Origin: Hoyosella sp. YIM 151337
Lineage (GTDB): Bacteria > Actinomycetota > Actinomycetes > Mycobacteriales > Mycobacteriaceae
Assembly: GCF_026041215.1 (NCBI RefSeq)
Contig: NZ_JAPEIQ010000031.1
Coordinates: forward strand, 1 to 64,000
Direction of reading: 5' to 3'
Length of the DNA stretch: 64,000 bases
The notes below the pieces were generated by a model. It saw nothing but the letters and a program-made list of their open reading frames with translations. It was not told where the DNA came from and did no database searches. The position numbers were made by a program, and so were the translations under genes. This document shows, piece after piece, positions 32,982-41,617 of the stretch (the first letter of the stretch is position 1; each line of letters begins with the position of its first letter).

Positions 32982-34070
32982 TCAGAACCTGGGGTGCTCT
33001 CCCACGAGGACCGCGCGAGTGTCGTCCCCCGCGTGCACCTCGTTCGCTTTGCGCACCGTGCCGAGCGTCCAGCAGTCAACGTGGCGTGCGGTGAGCACGG
33101 CAAGCGTCCGGTCGACGTCGTCAGGCGCGACGATGGCCACCATTCCCACGCCCATGTTGAACGTGCGCTCCATCTCGGCTTCCATGACCTTGCCGCGTTG
33201 CGCGATCATGCGGAAAACGGGAGCCGGACTCCAGGTGCCACGGTCAAGTTCAGCAACCAGCCCTTTCGGCATCACGCGCGCCAGGTTCTCGGTGAGTCCC
33301 CCACCCGTCACGTGGGCGAAGGTGCGCACATCGGCTTCTGCGATCACCGCGAGGCAGTCACGCGCATAAATGCGCGTCGGCTCGAGCAGCTCTTCACCAA
33401 GAGTCCGCCCGAACTCTTCGACATGTCCAGCAAGGGACATGCGGTCAATTTCGAGAAGGACCTTGCGCGCCAGCGAGTACCCGTTCGAATGCAGGCCTGA
33501 CGATGCCATCCCAATCACGACATCGCCGGGCCGGACCCGGTCAGGGCCCAGCACCGAGTCGGCTTCAACAACGCCTATTCCGGTCGCGGACAGGTCGTAA
33601 TCGGCTTCGCCCATCATGCCTGGGTGCTCGGCGGTCTCCCCGCCGAGCAGCGCACAACCGGCCTGCACACAGCCCTCGGCGATGCCGGACACGATCTGCG
33701 CGACCCGCTCCGGAACGACCTTTCCGACCGCAATGTAGTCCTGCAGGAAAAGCGGCTCAGCGCCGCATACGACAAGGTCATCCACGACCATCGCAACGAG
33801 GTCAAGACCTACCGTGTCGTGCTTATCCATCGTCTGCGCGATGGCAATTTTCGTGCCGACTCCGTCGGTAGAGGCTGCGAGCAGCGGTTCACGGTACTTG
33901 TTCTTGAGCGCAAACAGACCCGCGAACCCACCGAGCCCTCCGACAACCTCCGGCCGAGTAGCTTTCTTTGCGAGTGGCTTAAAAAGCTCCACCGCGCGAT
34001 CGCCAGCGTCGATATCGACTCCGGCTGCCGCGTAAGAAGCCCCGGCCGTGGTGGTGTTGTCGTCGATCAT
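32982..34070 (-). CDS. purM: Phosphoribosylformylglycinamidine cyclo-ligase (AIR synthetase)
   Basis: 362 residues. ATP-dependent closure of FGAM to AIR, the fifth step of purine synthesis. The N-terminal block SYAAAGVDIDAGDRAVELFK, GGFAGLFAL, the DGVGTK motif near 65-70 and the GGETAEHPGM motif near 140 are all intact. Most relatives place purM directly after purF in the same direction; here the two are separated by seven genes and 7.5 kb although the orientation is kept. A small GTTAC-N3-GTAAC palindrome lies 34 bp upstream. Confidence 0.97.
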   Translation of the reverse strand: MIDDNTTTAGASYAAAGVDIDAGDRAVELFKPLAKKATRPEVVGGLGGFAGLFALKNKYREPLLAASTDGVGTKIAIAQTMDKHDTVGLDLVAMVVDDLVVCGAEPLFLQDYIAVGKVVPERVAQIVSGIAEGCVQAGCALLGGETAEHPGMMGEADYDLSATGIGVVEADSVLGPDRVRPGDVVIGMASSGLHSNGYSLARKVLLEIDRMSLAGHVEEFGRTLGEELLEPTRIYARDCLAVIAEADVRTFAHVTGGGLTENLARVMPKGLVAELDRGTWSPAPVFRMIAQRGKVMEAEMERTFNMGVGMVAIVAPDDVDRTLAVLTARHVDCWTLGTVRKANEVHAGDDTRAVLVGEHPRF

Positions 34071-34168
34071 GAGGTTCGTGTGCTCCGCCCCTGGTATGTC
34101 ACAGTTACGGTGTAACGCTACCGGACATCACCAGGAGACGGAGCGGCCTGCCGCCACGTTTCAGACCG

Positions 34169-35161
34169 TCACTTATTGAGTTCAGCGAAGTCGACGCCGG
34201 TAAGCTCCACTGATTTTTCCCAGAGCGCCCGTGCTAGGTCGCGATCGTCCGCGTCCCTGCTGCGGTGACACCTGCTGACCGGGCCTTTGACGCCGCCGAA
34301 TTCAGTGGGGCCGAGAAAATCGTTGTTGCGCACGTCAGGCATTGTCGCCGCGTAGAGGGTACTGTGGGCACCTTCCTCGACCGAGGCCGCGGTGAGGGCG
34401 ATGATCTGGCGGACCATGCGGCGCAGGCCCATTGTCGGGACGATCGGGTCAAACAGATCGGTAGCTGCCGCGCCCGGGTGCACCGCCACCGAGGTGAGCG
34501 GGACGTCCACAGCCTCGGCACGACGCGCGAGCTCAGCGGCGAACAGCATATTCGCGACCTTTGACTGCACGTACGCGTTGATACGCAAATACTTGCGGCG
34601 TTTGAAGTTGAGATCATCCACGTCGAGCTTGCCCTGGTGATGCATAATCGAGCTCACTGTGACAACACGGCTGGAGCTCGCCGAGAGCAGCCGCGGCAGC
34701 AGCAGTCCTGTCAGCGCGAAATGGCCCAGATGGTTCACACCGATCTGGGATTCGAAGCCGTCATCAGTTTCCTTGTAAGGCACCGCCATCAGGCCCGCGT
34801 TGTTTATCAAAACATCGATCGAATCTGTGTGCTCGGCAATCTCCTCCGCACATGCGCGGACACTGCTGAGGTCACCGAGGTTGAGGTGAGCCAGTGACGG
34901 CTTGGCACCCGAGGCGACCGAACTGATCTCATCGAGCGCAGCTTTCGCGCGCTCGAGGTTTCTGCATGCGATGATCACGGAGGCACCCGCCGCGGCCAGC
35001 ACTCTCGCTGACTGTTTGCCAAGACCTCCATCACCGCCCGTGATGACGATCGTCTTCCCTTCCTGAGAGGGGATGTCGGCTGGGGAGAAATCGTGCGCGG
35101 CTAGGGGATCAGCATGCTTATGGCCAGTCCCTGGCCGTGACGCTGTTGAGTTTGCAGACAT
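34169..35161 (-). CDS. SDR oxidoreductase, retinol-dehydrogenase-like
   Basis: 330 residues from ATG 35161, chosen because AGGGAG lies 8 nt before it; the frame is open to 35191. Motifs: ITGGDGGLGKQSA near 40-52, NNAG near 120, and a catalytic Ser with an YVQSK active site near residue 190. Acts on an alcohol/ketone substrate with NADP. It is the gene nearest purM and lies in the same direction as the BVMO cluster upstream, after the MerR gene, so it could be the last member of that transcript. Confidence 0.88.
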   Translation of the reverse strand: MSANSTASRPGTGHKHADPLAAHDFSPADIPSQEGKTIVITGGDGGLGKQSARVLAAAGASVIIACRNLERAKAALDEISSVASGAKPSLAHLNLGDLSSVRACAEEIAEHTDSIDVLINNAGLMAVPYKETDDGFESQIGVNHLGHFALTGLLLPRLLSASSSRVVTVSSIMHHQGKLDVDDLNFKRRKYLRINAYVQSKVANMLFAAELARRAEAVDVPLTSVAVHPGAAATDLFDPIVPTMGLRRMVRQIIALTAASVEEGAHSTLYAATMPDVRNNDFLGPTEFGGVKGPVSRCHRSRDADDRDLARALWEKSVELTGVDFAELNK

Positions 35162-35238
35162 TGTTCTCACTCCCTGTGATCTGCCCCACACCTCGATCTT
35201 AGTCCGTGGTATGCGCAGTGCCGCAACGGAAGCTTCAC

Positions 35239-35967
35239 TTAATCCTGGGTCGACGTGTCCTCATCATCCGTGCGGTTCAAGCCCCGCTTGAGGTTTTCGT
35301 CGACGGCGCGCGCGAGCAGAATGTGAACGGACCGCACCGCGACGTGTGTGAGTTGCTTGAGCTGGTCGATGGCACGCGCAACATCATGTGGCCTCGCGAA
35401 CTGGTCATGGCGTTCAGGGCCACTCACTTCAAGTGCCGCACGAATCATTATTTGGGCGATCTCGTTCGTGCGCTCCGCAACATCCGCCATGACGCGGATG
35501 AGCGGGCGTAACTCGAACCCAAACTGCTGTAGTTCGACGAACGCCTGCACCAGCTGGGGCTCAGCGAATTCGACCGTATCCCCGTCGATCCTTGCCATCT
35601 TCATGGCCACGAGCTGGTCCAGTAGCTCGCTATCGCGGCCGAGGCGTGCCCGCACCGCAGCTAACGGCACTTCGAGTGTCTCGTCACGAACCCAGCCCAC
35701 AGCTGCCGACCCGGGCAGCCCGAGGATCTCGGCGAGACTCTTGCCGTTCTCCCACCCGGCGATGAAGTCTGCGATGTGGTTAATTGTGAATCCCCGTTGC
35801 AGCAGAGTATTGATGAGCTTGAGCCGCTCGAGGTGCGAGTCGTCATAAAAGTTCGTCCGGCCCTGCCGGTGGGGTTCGGGGAGCAATCCGCGCTCTTTGT
35901 ACGCGCGGACATTGCGAGTGGTGACGCCAGCCGCACGAGCTAGGTCATCAATCCGATACTCCGGCAT
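35239..35967 (-). CDS. MerR-family transcriptional regulator
   Basis: 242 residues. N-terminal winged helix-turn-helix YRIDDLARAAGVTTRNVRAYKERGLL followed by a coiled-coil-like linker and a 150-residue C-terminal domain with no visible Cys-based metal site, so it probably senses an organic ligand. It starts 72 bp after the BVMO stop in the same direction. It may regulate the module through the 28-bp operator at 40416-40443; this link is inference. Confidence 0.88.
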   Translation of the reverse strand: MPEYRIDDLARAAGVTTRNVRAYKERGLLPEPHRQGRTNFYDDSHLERLKLINTLLQRGFTINHIADFIAGWENGKSLAEILGLPGSAAVGWVRDETLEVPLAAVRARLGRDSELLDQLVAMKMARIDGDTVEFAEPQLVQAFVELQQFGFELRPLIRVMADVAERTNEIAQIMIRAALEVSGPERHDQFARPHDVARAIDQLKQLTHVAVRSVHILLARAVDENLKRGLNRTDDEDTSTQD

Positions 35968-36039
35968 TGCAGCAGTGCCTCCCTCGCGCTCCGGTACGAC
36001 ATGTTACTGCCGCGGACCGGGCCGAGGGAGGCGGCTCAC

Positions 36040-37566
36040 TCAACGGCTGCTGCGCAAGACCTCCGGTGCTCGCGATGAATCGGAGTGAGCATGACTGTGC
36101 GGCATGCTGGCGCAGTCGTAGTCAGAGACGTCGAACGTACGCAGCTGATTGATGTACTGCGTGGCGAATCCGGGATACATGGTGGGGTTGAACCCCTCTT
36201 CGGTCAGATACCAGCTCTGGCACCCGGAATTCCAGGTGGTGCTGCGAAGCCGGCGCTGAATTGACACGTTGTACCGGTCCTGGCGCTGCTCGTTCACGTC
36301 GAGCAGCACGCGACGGGCCAGGATTTCTTCAACTCCCGCAACGATGTAGTCGATCTGAGCCTCCATGTAGACGAGCGCTGAGTTGTGCCCTGGCCCTGAG
36401 TTCGGTCCGAAGGTGATGAACAGGTTCGGATATCCCGAAACCGCGACGCTTTTGAAGGCATACGCTCCCTTGCCCCACTCTGCCGCCAGCACTCGCCCTC
36501 CGCGGCCCACGACGGGTATCGGAGTTCCCGTCTTCGACACGTCGAATCCGGTGGCGAAAACGATGCAGTCGAATTGATGCTCGATGCCCTCAGCGGTCCT
36601 GATGCCGCGCTCCGAGATCCGGTCAATCGGCCACGTGACGAGCTTGCAGTTGTCACGCTGCAGCGAATGGTAGTAGTCGCTGCTCATCAGCAGTCTTTTG
36701 CAACCGGCGTGGAAGTCGGGTGTCAGCTGGCGGCGCAGCCACGGATCCTTTACCTGCGTGCGGAGGTGTGCTTTGCCGGCTATCTCGATGATTCGGGTGA
36801 ACGGGGTGTTCCACACCGCTCCTAACGCCACCGATTCGTGACCCCAGTACCAGGCGGCGCGGGCGACCTGCTGGGCGATCGGGAACTGCCGATAAATCTG
36901 CTTTGTGAGATGGTGTGTCGGACGGTTTACCCGCGGCAGGACCCAGCCCGGCGTGCGCTGAAATACCTTCACGGACGAGGCTTGCCGGACGAGCTCGGGA
37001 ATGATCTGTACGGCGCTTGCGCCGGTGCCGACAACAGCGACCTTCTTCTCGCGGAAATCGTAGGTGTGATCCCAGCGTGCGCTGTGGATTTTGTGGCCCC
37101 GATAGTCGTCCAGCCCGCGGATCGCCGGAAAGCTCGCGTTCGCAAGTGGCCCAGACGCGAGAATCACTGATCGCGCATAGACCGGTGCCGCAGCAGTTTC
37201 GACGTGGACTCGCCAAAACCCAGCATCCTCATCAAAAACGAGGTCGTTGACGTTGTGGCCGAACCTAATGAAAGGCCGCACGCCGAAATCGTCAGCTATG
37301 CGTTCGATGTAGGTAAGGATCTCCCCGCTTGTGGAATACGTATGCGACCAGTCGGGATTGGGCGCGAAACCGTAGGAGTACAGCCTCGATGGGATATCAC
37401 AGGCAGCCCCGGGATAGGTGTTGTCCCGCCACGTTCCACCAATCCGATCGCCGCGCTCGAAAACGGCGATGTTCGTGATGTTCCGTTGTCTGAGCCGGAT
37501 AGCCGCGCCAATGCCCGCGAACCCTGCACCGATGATGGCCACATCCAGTGGCTGTGCGGCACTCAT
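36040..37566 (-). CDS. Flavin-containing / Baeyer-Villiger-type monooxygenase (copy 3)
   Basis: 508 residues. FAD motif GAGFAG at 13-18, fingerprint Y155, G157, H161, W165, D166 (Tyr in place of the first Phe), NADPH motif GTGASA at 180-185. It ends with a His/Ser-rich tail SHAHSDSSRAP that is not part of the core. The ATG overlaps the stop of the diiron-like gene by 4 bp. Last enzyme gene of the esterase-SDR-diiron-BVMO operon, the likely ketone-to-ester step. Confidence 0.92.
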   Translation of the reverse strand: MSAAQPLDVAIIGAGFAGIGAAIRLRQRNITNIAVFERGDRIGGTWRDNTYPGAACDIPSRLYSYGFAPNPDWSHTYSTSGEILTYIERIADDFGVRPFIRFGHNVNDLVFDEDAGFWRVHVETAAAPVYARSVILASGPLANASFPAIRGLDDYRGHKIHSARWDHTYDFREKKVAVVGTGASAVQIIPELVRQASSVKVFQRTPGWVLPRVNRPTHHLTKQIYRQFPIAQQVARAAWYWGHESVALGAVWNTPFTRIIEIAGKAHLRTQVKDPWLRRQLTPDFHAGCKRLLMSSDYYHSLQRDNCKLVTWPIDRISERGIRTAEGIEHQFDCIVFATGFDVSKTGTPIPVVGRGGRVLAAEWGKGAYAFKSVAVSGYPNLFITFGPNSGPGHNSALVYMEAQIDYIVAGVEEILARRVLLDVNEQRQDRYNVSIQRRLRSTTWNSGCQSWYLTEEGFNPTMYPGFATQYINQLRTFDVSDYDCASMPHSHAHSDSSRAPEVLRSSR

Positions 37567-38483
37567 GCGACTGGCTCGTAGGTCAGCTCTTTCGACCAGG
37601 CTGGCTGGCCGGGAAGAAGCCGGTGCGGAATGCGCTCAGTCGCTTTCACGAGCGCGTCAGCGACAATGTGATATGGATGGCCACGGTTGATCACCATTCC
37701 CGCGTGGGCCTTCACGATCTGGTACATCGGGACGCGGCGTGCGTAAGCGCTCCGTTCCCCAACACTCTTGAATCGGCGCATCGCAACGTACAGCCGCTCT
37801 TCGTCGACGCCCATCGCGACGACGTTGTCACGCATTTTGTTCAGCAGCGGGACGTAACTCAGAACGCCAATCAGCAGTGACGGGTTGAGCCATCCGCCAA
37901 CGAGGTCAATGAACAATTTGCGCACCGTGGCATGGCCCAGCAGGTCCATGACTGCATAATCCGTCGCGAGGTGGCGCGCCTCGTCAGCGTTGATCTTCTT
38001 GAAAACCTCCTGCGCGACCGGATCCGGCACTTCATCGGTGATGAATTTGATCAGGGCGCCGTCCAGGGCGACTTCAAGCATGGGGATCACGGTCCCAAGG
38101 AAAGACAGCGACATCCCGTCCGAGTACTTGTCGAGGAAATCGATTACCAGTTTGACATTGACGTTGGGTTCAGGAATCTCGTCGCCGTCCAGCATCCCCC
38201 ACCGCCGCATGAGCGCCAATTCTGCGTTCGCATGCTTTTGCTCCTCGGCGTGGAAGTATTTGTAGATTTCCCGCAAGGTCGCGGTCGGCGCCTTTTTCGC
38301 CATAGCCGCGAACCCGCGTGCACCCACATTTTCGATCCACATGAGATCCGCCATGAACGGCTTCAACTTGGCGTAAAGCTCCGGCGTGATTGTGTCCGCA
38401 CCTGGGGCATCCCAATCAATGTCGGCGAGCGACCATTGCCGGTTCTTGATCTTTCGCAGCATGTCATCGAAATCGAATGTCAT
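37563..38483 (-). CDS. Ferritin-like diiron carboxylate protein, candidate oxygenase
   Basis: 306 residues from ATG 38483 (AGGAG 7 nt upstream); a longer open frame to 39017 runs through the SDR gene and is not used. It shows a full diiron set in the order of four-helix oxygenases: E51, E81-Q-K-H84, E137 and E168-A-R-H171. The 30-residue gap between the first two ligands equals that in the PF10118 protein at 3682-4581, though overall sequence similarity is low. The gene starts 2 bp after the SDR stop and overlaps BVMO copy 3 by 4 bp. Hydroxylation of a hydrocarbon with electrons from the divergent KshB-like reductase is inferred. Confidence 0.82.
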   Translation of the reverse strand: MTFDFDDMLRKIKNRQWSLADIDWDAPGADTITPELYAKLKPFMADLMWIENVGARGFAAMAKKAPTATLREIYKYFHAEEQKHANAELALMRRWGMLDGDEIPEPNVNVKLVIDFLDKYSDGMSLSFLGTVIPMLEVALDGALIKFITDEVPDPVAQEVFKKINADEARHLATDYAVMDLLGHATVRKLFIDLVGGWLNPSLLIGVLSYVPLLNKMRDNVVAMGVDEERLYVAMRRFKSVGERSAYARRVPMYQIVKAHAGMVINRGHPYHIVADALVKATERIPHRLLPGQPAWSKELTYEPVA

Positions 38484-38485
38484 AG

Positions 38486-39385
38486 CTAGACTCCTGTTCT
38501 TTCCGCATCCGCACTGCTTGCTTTCTCGTCCGCCGTGCCGTCGGGCAGCAGCCGCGGCAGCAAGCTGAGAAAGTAGGTGTATTGGGCAGGGAAATGCCTC
38601 TTGAGGTGCCAAACTAGGCGCGCGTCGAGTTGCGGCAGAACGTAAAGTCGCCCCGCGTCGTGCGCGTCGAGGGTCATTTTCGCGACGTTTTCGGGCGTGT
38701 AACCGGTCCAGCGCATCAGTGCCTCGGCGAGCGTGGACGACTGCGGTGTGATCCGCCCATCCCGCGCCACGTTCGTTTTCACGAAGGTGGGGCACAGTAC
38801 AGTGACCGTCACGCCGTGCCTGCGCAGTTCGGCGGCCATCGTCTCCGAAAGTGACACCACGGCGGCTTTGGAGACGTTGTAGGGCGCCATCATGGGGGCG
38901 GCGGCGAACCCTGCAGCCGACGCGACATTGATGACGCCGCCATGCCCGGCACGCAACTGCGGCGCGAACGTCTCGCAGCCGTGCACGACACCCCACAGGT
39001 TGATATCGAGTGCCCATTTCCAGTCATCCAGGCCAATATCACCGACTGGCTTACCACCAATCCCGACACCCGCGTTGTTGATCACCAGGGTGGCGGGGCC
39101 ATCGAAGATCAGCTCGGCATGCAGCGCGAGACTTTCAACATCCGCACGTCGTCCGACATCACAGAAGAAGGCATGCGCCTTAGCTCCGTAGATCCGGCTG
39201 ATGGTCTGCACCGTCGCGTCAGCGCGGCCCTTGTCGATATCGGCACAGATCACCTCACCGCCGCGTTTCGCTAACTCGATGGCGAACGCCCGTCCAATGC
39301 CACTGCCCGCGCCCGTAACAACCGCCCGCGCGCCGCGTGAAGGTGCGGAGCGGCCGCGCGACAGAAATGGTGCCACAATCCCCAC
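38486..39385 (-). CDS. SDR oxidoreductase, SadH-like
   Basis: 299 residues. Cofactor loop VVTGAGSGIGRAFA near 22-35, NNAGVG near 107, and a catalytic Ser with YNVSK near 170. The tail VLPQLDARLVWHLKRHFPAQYTYFLSLLPRLLP resembles SadH of the mycobacterial mymA operon. GTG start, with GGAGG 9 nt upstream. It sits 1 bp after the esterase gene and 2 bp before the diiron gene. The probable role is oxidation of a secondary alcohol to the ketone used by the BVMO. Confidence 0.9.
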   Translation of the reverse strand: MGIVAPFLSRGRSAPSRGARAVVTGAGSGIGRAFAIELAKRGGEVICADIDKGRADATVQTISRIYGAKAHAFFCDVGRRADVESLALHAELIFDGPATLVINNAGVGIGGKPVGDIGLDDWKWALDINLWGVVHGCETFAPQLRAGHGGVINVASAAGFAAAPMMAPYNVSKAAVVSLSETMAAELRRHGVTVTVLCPTFVKTNVARDGRITPQSSTLAEALMRWTGYTPENVAKMTLDAHDAGRLYVLPQLDARLVWHLKRHFPAQYTYFLSLLPRLLPDGTADEKASSADAERTGV

Positions 39386-39386
39386 G

Positions 39387-40379
39387 TCAGCTCACCTCCG
39401 CGTATTCGCCGACTGCCATACCGTGGGCCGCCTGAATAAACGCCGCAGCACGGCGCAGCGCTCCGGCCGCTTCGGGGATGATGAGGGGAAGGGCTTGAAA
39501 GACGTGCATCTGATCCGGCCACACCTCGAGTTCGCACCTGCCCCCCGCGGCCGTCACCATGGCGTACAGGTATTCAGCATCGGCTTTCAGCATCTCGGCG
39601 CCACCGGCCTGCACCAGAATCGGTGGCAAACTCACCCCGGTGCGCAAAGAGAGACCCAGCCTCGGGTGATCCTCCGGCTCGTTGCAGGAGTACATGTCCA
39701 CCATCCGGCGGGCCGCCTGCGCTGAGATCATCGGATCCTTGCGCACGGCCTCTTGCGCTCTCGCCCGGTTCAGCGTGAGGTCGACCAGTGGCGAGAACAT
39801 CACTGCCCCGGCCGGCTGGGCTTGCCCCTGGCGGGCATTCTCGATCAGCAGATCCATCGCAAGGTGGCCGCCGGCTGAGTCACCCGCCACCACGATGTCC
39901 TGCGGCCGGAAACCGCGCTCTTGTAGCCATCGATAGCCAGCCTCAACATCATCTGCGGCCGCCGGAAAACAATGCTCAGGAGCAAGGCGGTAGTCCGTGA
40001 GAAACACCGGAACGCCCGTCGTCTTCGACAGCCTGGACGCGAGCCCGCGGTGCGTGCGCGCTGAGCAGACTACGTAGCCGCTGCCGTGGATGTAGTAGAT
40101 CGCCTTGTCGGCACGCGTGACACCGGGTGCCGACACCCATTCGCCGCGCACCACGGCGTCGCGGACGGGGACCACCGTCGTACCCGGCAGTGGCGGCCCC
40201 AGCGCCGCCATGAAGGTCGCCACCATCGTGCGGCCGAACCATACCCCGGCGGCATTCGAGGGAAGTGCGTTGTTGAGCCGCCGCACGCTTGCCCGAGTCA
40301 CCATCGCGGCGGTCCGCGATTGGAAGGAACCGGTCAGCGGTACAGCAGCCGTCGACAGATAGCTGGAAGGGGTCGACAT
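39387..40379 (-). CDS. Alpha/beta hydrolase, HSL/LipR-type esterase
   Basis: 330 residues from ATG 40379 (AAGGG 4 nt upstream); the open frame to 40439 would cross the operator. Oxyanion motif near residues 85-95 reads IHGSGYVV instead of the usual HGGG, a visible departure, while GDSAGG near 160, a late Asp and HVFQALP near 295 supply the triad. Related to the esterase at 5262-6269. First gene of the operon; it can hydrolyse the ester made by BVMO copy 3. Confidence 0.87.
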   Translation of the reverse strand: MSTPSSYLSTAAVPLTGSFQSRTAAMVTRASVRRLNNALPSNAAGVWFGRTMVATFMAALGPPLPGTTVVPVRDAVVRGEWVSAPGVTRADKAIYYIHGSGYVVCSARTHRGLASRLSKTTGVPVFLTDYRLAPEHCFPAAADDVEAGYRWLQERGFRPQDIVVAGDSAGGHLAMDLLIENARQGQAQPAGAVMFSPLVDLTLNRARAQEAVRKDPMISAQAARRMVDMYSCNEPEDHPRLGLSLRTGVSLPPILVQAGGAEMLKADAEYLYAMVTAAGGRCELEVWPDQMHVFQALPLIIPEAAGALRRAAAFIQAAHGMAVGEYAEVS

Positions 40380-40415
40380 TGACCCTTGAATACGCATATC
40401 GAAAGCATCACCGAC

Positions 40416-40443
40416 CAATGTGCCATTTGTCAATGGCACATTG
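40416..40443. promoter_or_regulatory. 28-bp operator between the divergent esterase operon and reductase
   Basis: CAATGTGCCATT (40416-40427) and AATGGCACATTG (40432-40443) are perfect 12-bp arms around TGTC. It is centred between the esterase start (40379) and the reductase start (40506), so one regulator can control both. It excludes the longer open frames on both sides as real starts. No regulator gene is adjacent; the MerR gene at 35239 is the nearest candidate. Confidence 0.85.
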
Positions 40444-40505
40444 ATCGGTGCACAATCGGGCTCAGCCGACCGCTCGCCATCGCCGAGCTGCAGAAAGGGA
40501 GTTAT

Positions 40506-41573
40506 ATGACCAGTTCAACCGTCGAGCAGCGTGCGCACGCACTTCGCGTATCACGCGTCGTCCGAGAAACTGCAGACGCCCTCTCCATCGTTTTTGACAT
40601 GCCTGCCGACGCCCGAAGCGAGTTCACATACTCGCCTGGGCAATTCCTGACGGTGCGCATACCTCACGAGACAGGCGCGATCGCGAGGTGCTACTCGCTT
40701 TCGAGCGCCCCTGCGGTTGACAGCGACCTGCAGATCACGGTCAAGAGAACCCAGCACGGGTACGCGTCGAATTGGATTTGCGACAATATCGAGCCGGGTT
40801 CCTCGCTGCTTTCGCTGCGCCCTGCCGGGATGTTCTCACCCCGCAGATGGGATGCGGATCTCGTTCTTGTGGCAGCTGGCAGCGGCATCACGCCGATCAT
40901 GTCGATCCTCAAAACCGCGCTCGCTTGTCACTCGAACCGGGTTGTCCTCATTTACGCCAACCGAGACATCCGCGACGTCATATTCCACAACGGAATCACG
41001 CAGCTCGAAGCTCGATATTCACACCGGCTTGACGTCATACACTGGCTCGACTCTGTCGACGGGCCACCCATCCCAGAGAAACTTGCCGACCGTATCGCGG
41101 CTGTCCCTCCAAGTGCACACGCCTACCTGTGCGGCCCTGCAGAGTTCATGAAAGTCGCGGAAACAGTACTGCTCGGGTGCGGCGTCAGCGCGGCCAGCAT
41201 CCATCGGGAGGTATTCGCATCGCTGCCCACGGATCCGTTCGCACCGCCGCGGTCACCTTTCCGCCCAACAACCTCGCTCACCGAAGCTAGTCAGCAAGCG
41301 ACGCGGGTTCGCGCCGAAATCGACGGCGAAACGCACACTATCGATTGGCCGCAGGGCGAAGTCCTGCTTGACGCGCTGCTCTCTGAGAACCTGGACGCGC
41401 CATACGTCTGCCGTGAAGGCAATTGCGGCGCGTGCGCCTTCACCTTGCGCGAAGGTGAAGTGGAAATGCTCTGCAACGACACTCTCGACGATTACGACCT
41501 CGAGAAGGGATTGCGTCTCGCGTGCCAGTCGGTAGCGTTAACCGACACCGTCTCGATCGCCTTCGATCAATGA
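40506..41573 (+). CDS. FAD/NAD(P)-2Fe-2S reductase, KshB-like
   Basis: 355 residues from ATG 40506, preceded by AAAGGGAG; the in-frame GTG/ATG starts further up lie in the operator. FAD motif RCYSLSS at 61-67, NAD(P) domain GSGITP at 125-130, ferredoxin Cys ligands C302, C307, C310 and C340. It resembles KshB, the reductase of 3-ketosteroid 9-alpha-hydroxylase, and related diiron-oxygenase reductases. Divergent from the esterase operon under a shared operator, so it probably feeds the ferritin-like diiron protein. Convergent with purF. Confidence 0.92.
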   Translation: MTSSTVEQRAHALRVSRVVRETADALSIVFDMPADARSEFTYSPGQFLTVRIPHETGAIARCYSLSSAPAVDSDLQITVKRTQHGYASNWICDNIEPGSSLLSLRPAGMFSPRRWDADLVLVAAGSGITPIMSILKTALACHSNRVVLIYANRDIRDVIFHNGITQLEARYSHRLDVIHWLDSVDGPPIPEKLADRIAAVPPSAHAYLCGPAEFMKVAETVLLGCGVSAASIHREVFASLPTDPFAPPRSPFRPTTSLTEASQQATRVRAEIDGETHTIDWPQGEVLLDALLSENLDAPYVCREGNCGACAFTLREGEVEMLCNDTLDDYDLEKGLRLACQSVALTDTVSIAFDQ

Positions 41574-41617
41574 GCCCGCAAGCTAAGCCCGGGTGCCCGC
41601 CGGGGAACGGAGACGAT

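Noticed and set aside
34104-34116. GTTAC-GGT-GTAAC palindrome upstream of purM
   Set aside because: Only 5-bp arms; no repeat elsewhere and no clear relation to -10/-35, so not listed as an operator.
37563-39017. 484-codon open frame for the ferritin-like gene
   Set aside because: The first 178 codons run through the SDR gene and are low-complexity Arg/Ala; ATG 38483 with AGGAG is the real start.
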